From the NCBI GenBank assembly GCA_021464245.1, contig JADCRB010000068.1, forward strand, positions 7,984,134 to 8,048,133: DNA of 64,000 bases, in the 5' to 3' direction. The stretch is from Carallia brachiata. Taxonomy: Eukaryota > Streptophyta > Magnoliopsida > Malpighiales > Rhizophoraceae. The notes under the pieces were generated by a model. That model was not told the DNA's origin and did not search any database. It saw only the letters and a list, made by a program, of their open reading frames with translations. The number at the start of each line of letters is the position of its first letter. The first letter of the stretch is position 1. A program made the translations under genes and the position numbers. Shown here piece by piece: positions 63,879 to 64,000 of the stretch.

Positions 63879-64000
63879 ACACATCACTTCAAATATAAAA
63901 ATTACCTCTAACAATAGTGTACATCCAGATATGTGTCTTGCAGATAGAATATCATGATTCTTCTCTTGATATCTTCTAATTCCTTCCACCAACCCTTCCA
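63879..64000. other. Window end, nothing recognised
   Basis: Short flank after the pseudogene stop. Too little sequence to assign. Confidence 0.5.

Overview
This window is nuclear DNA from a flowering plant, most likely a woody eudicot. It is AT-rich with long non-coding stretches. Its genes have many short exons with GT-AG introns, and it carries plant-type LINE, Mutator-like (MULE), MITE, SINE-like and TRIM-like elements. Species cannot be fixed from the sequence alone. No tRNA, rRNA, CRISPR array or prokaryotic operon was seen.

Four host genes could be rebuilt exon by exon. They are a UDP-rhamnose/UDP-galactose transporter (URGT type, minus, 15620-17570, 5 exons, 345 aa), a DNAJ10-type J-domain protein (minus, 24281-33188, 10 exons, 398 aa), a B2-type cyclin-dependent kinase (CDKB2, plus, 47327-49488, 8 exons) and a PIN-LIKES auxin carrier (PILS, minus, 53027-56170, 10 exons, 414 aa). 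From memory, members of these same four families lie close together in Arabidopsis in two duplicated blocks (around At1g20925-At1g21080 and At1g76520-At1g76700), so this looks like a conserved syntenic block. The CDKB2 copy has a one-base deletion in exon 2 that would truncate it at about 103 residues, unless it is an assembly error. It also has an upstream ATG whose short ORF overlaps the main start.

Layout. 1-2.4 kb: the last exon of an unrecognised gene, then a fragmentary unrecognised gene or pseudogene. 3.15-3.64 kb: an AT-rich MITE. 4.3-4.5 kb: a possible small conserved membrane peptide gene (minus). 6.0-11.56 kb: a LINE whose 5' half is inverted relative to its 3' half, flanked by a 12-14 bp target-site duplication, which is the signature of twin priming. 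12.3-13.3 kb: a rearranged repeat. 15.6-17.6 kb: URGT. 22.7-23.0 kb: a fold-back MITE. 24.3-33.2 kb: the DNAJ gene, whose large introns hold a TRIM-like element, SINE-like fragments, a tandem duplication and a G14 run. 36.6-44.6 kb: a decayed MULE with two nested pairs of long inverted repeats around a MuDR-type transposase relic. 45.85-46.1 kb: a SINE candidate. 47.3-49.5 kb: CDKB2. 50.8-51.2 kb: a very similar 190 bp tandem duplication. 53.0-56.2 kb: PILS. 59.95-60.6 kb: an AT-rich degenerate satellite-like array. 61.7-63.9 kb: a FAR1/FHY3-type MULE transposase pseudogene broken by one frameshift and three stops.

I found no clear undescribed system. The most informative points are the twin-primed LINE, the nested inverted repeats of the MULE, the CDKB2 frameshift with its overlapping uORF, a GC-AG intron in the DNAJ gene, and a transition-type decay pattern in the FAR1-like pseudogene.
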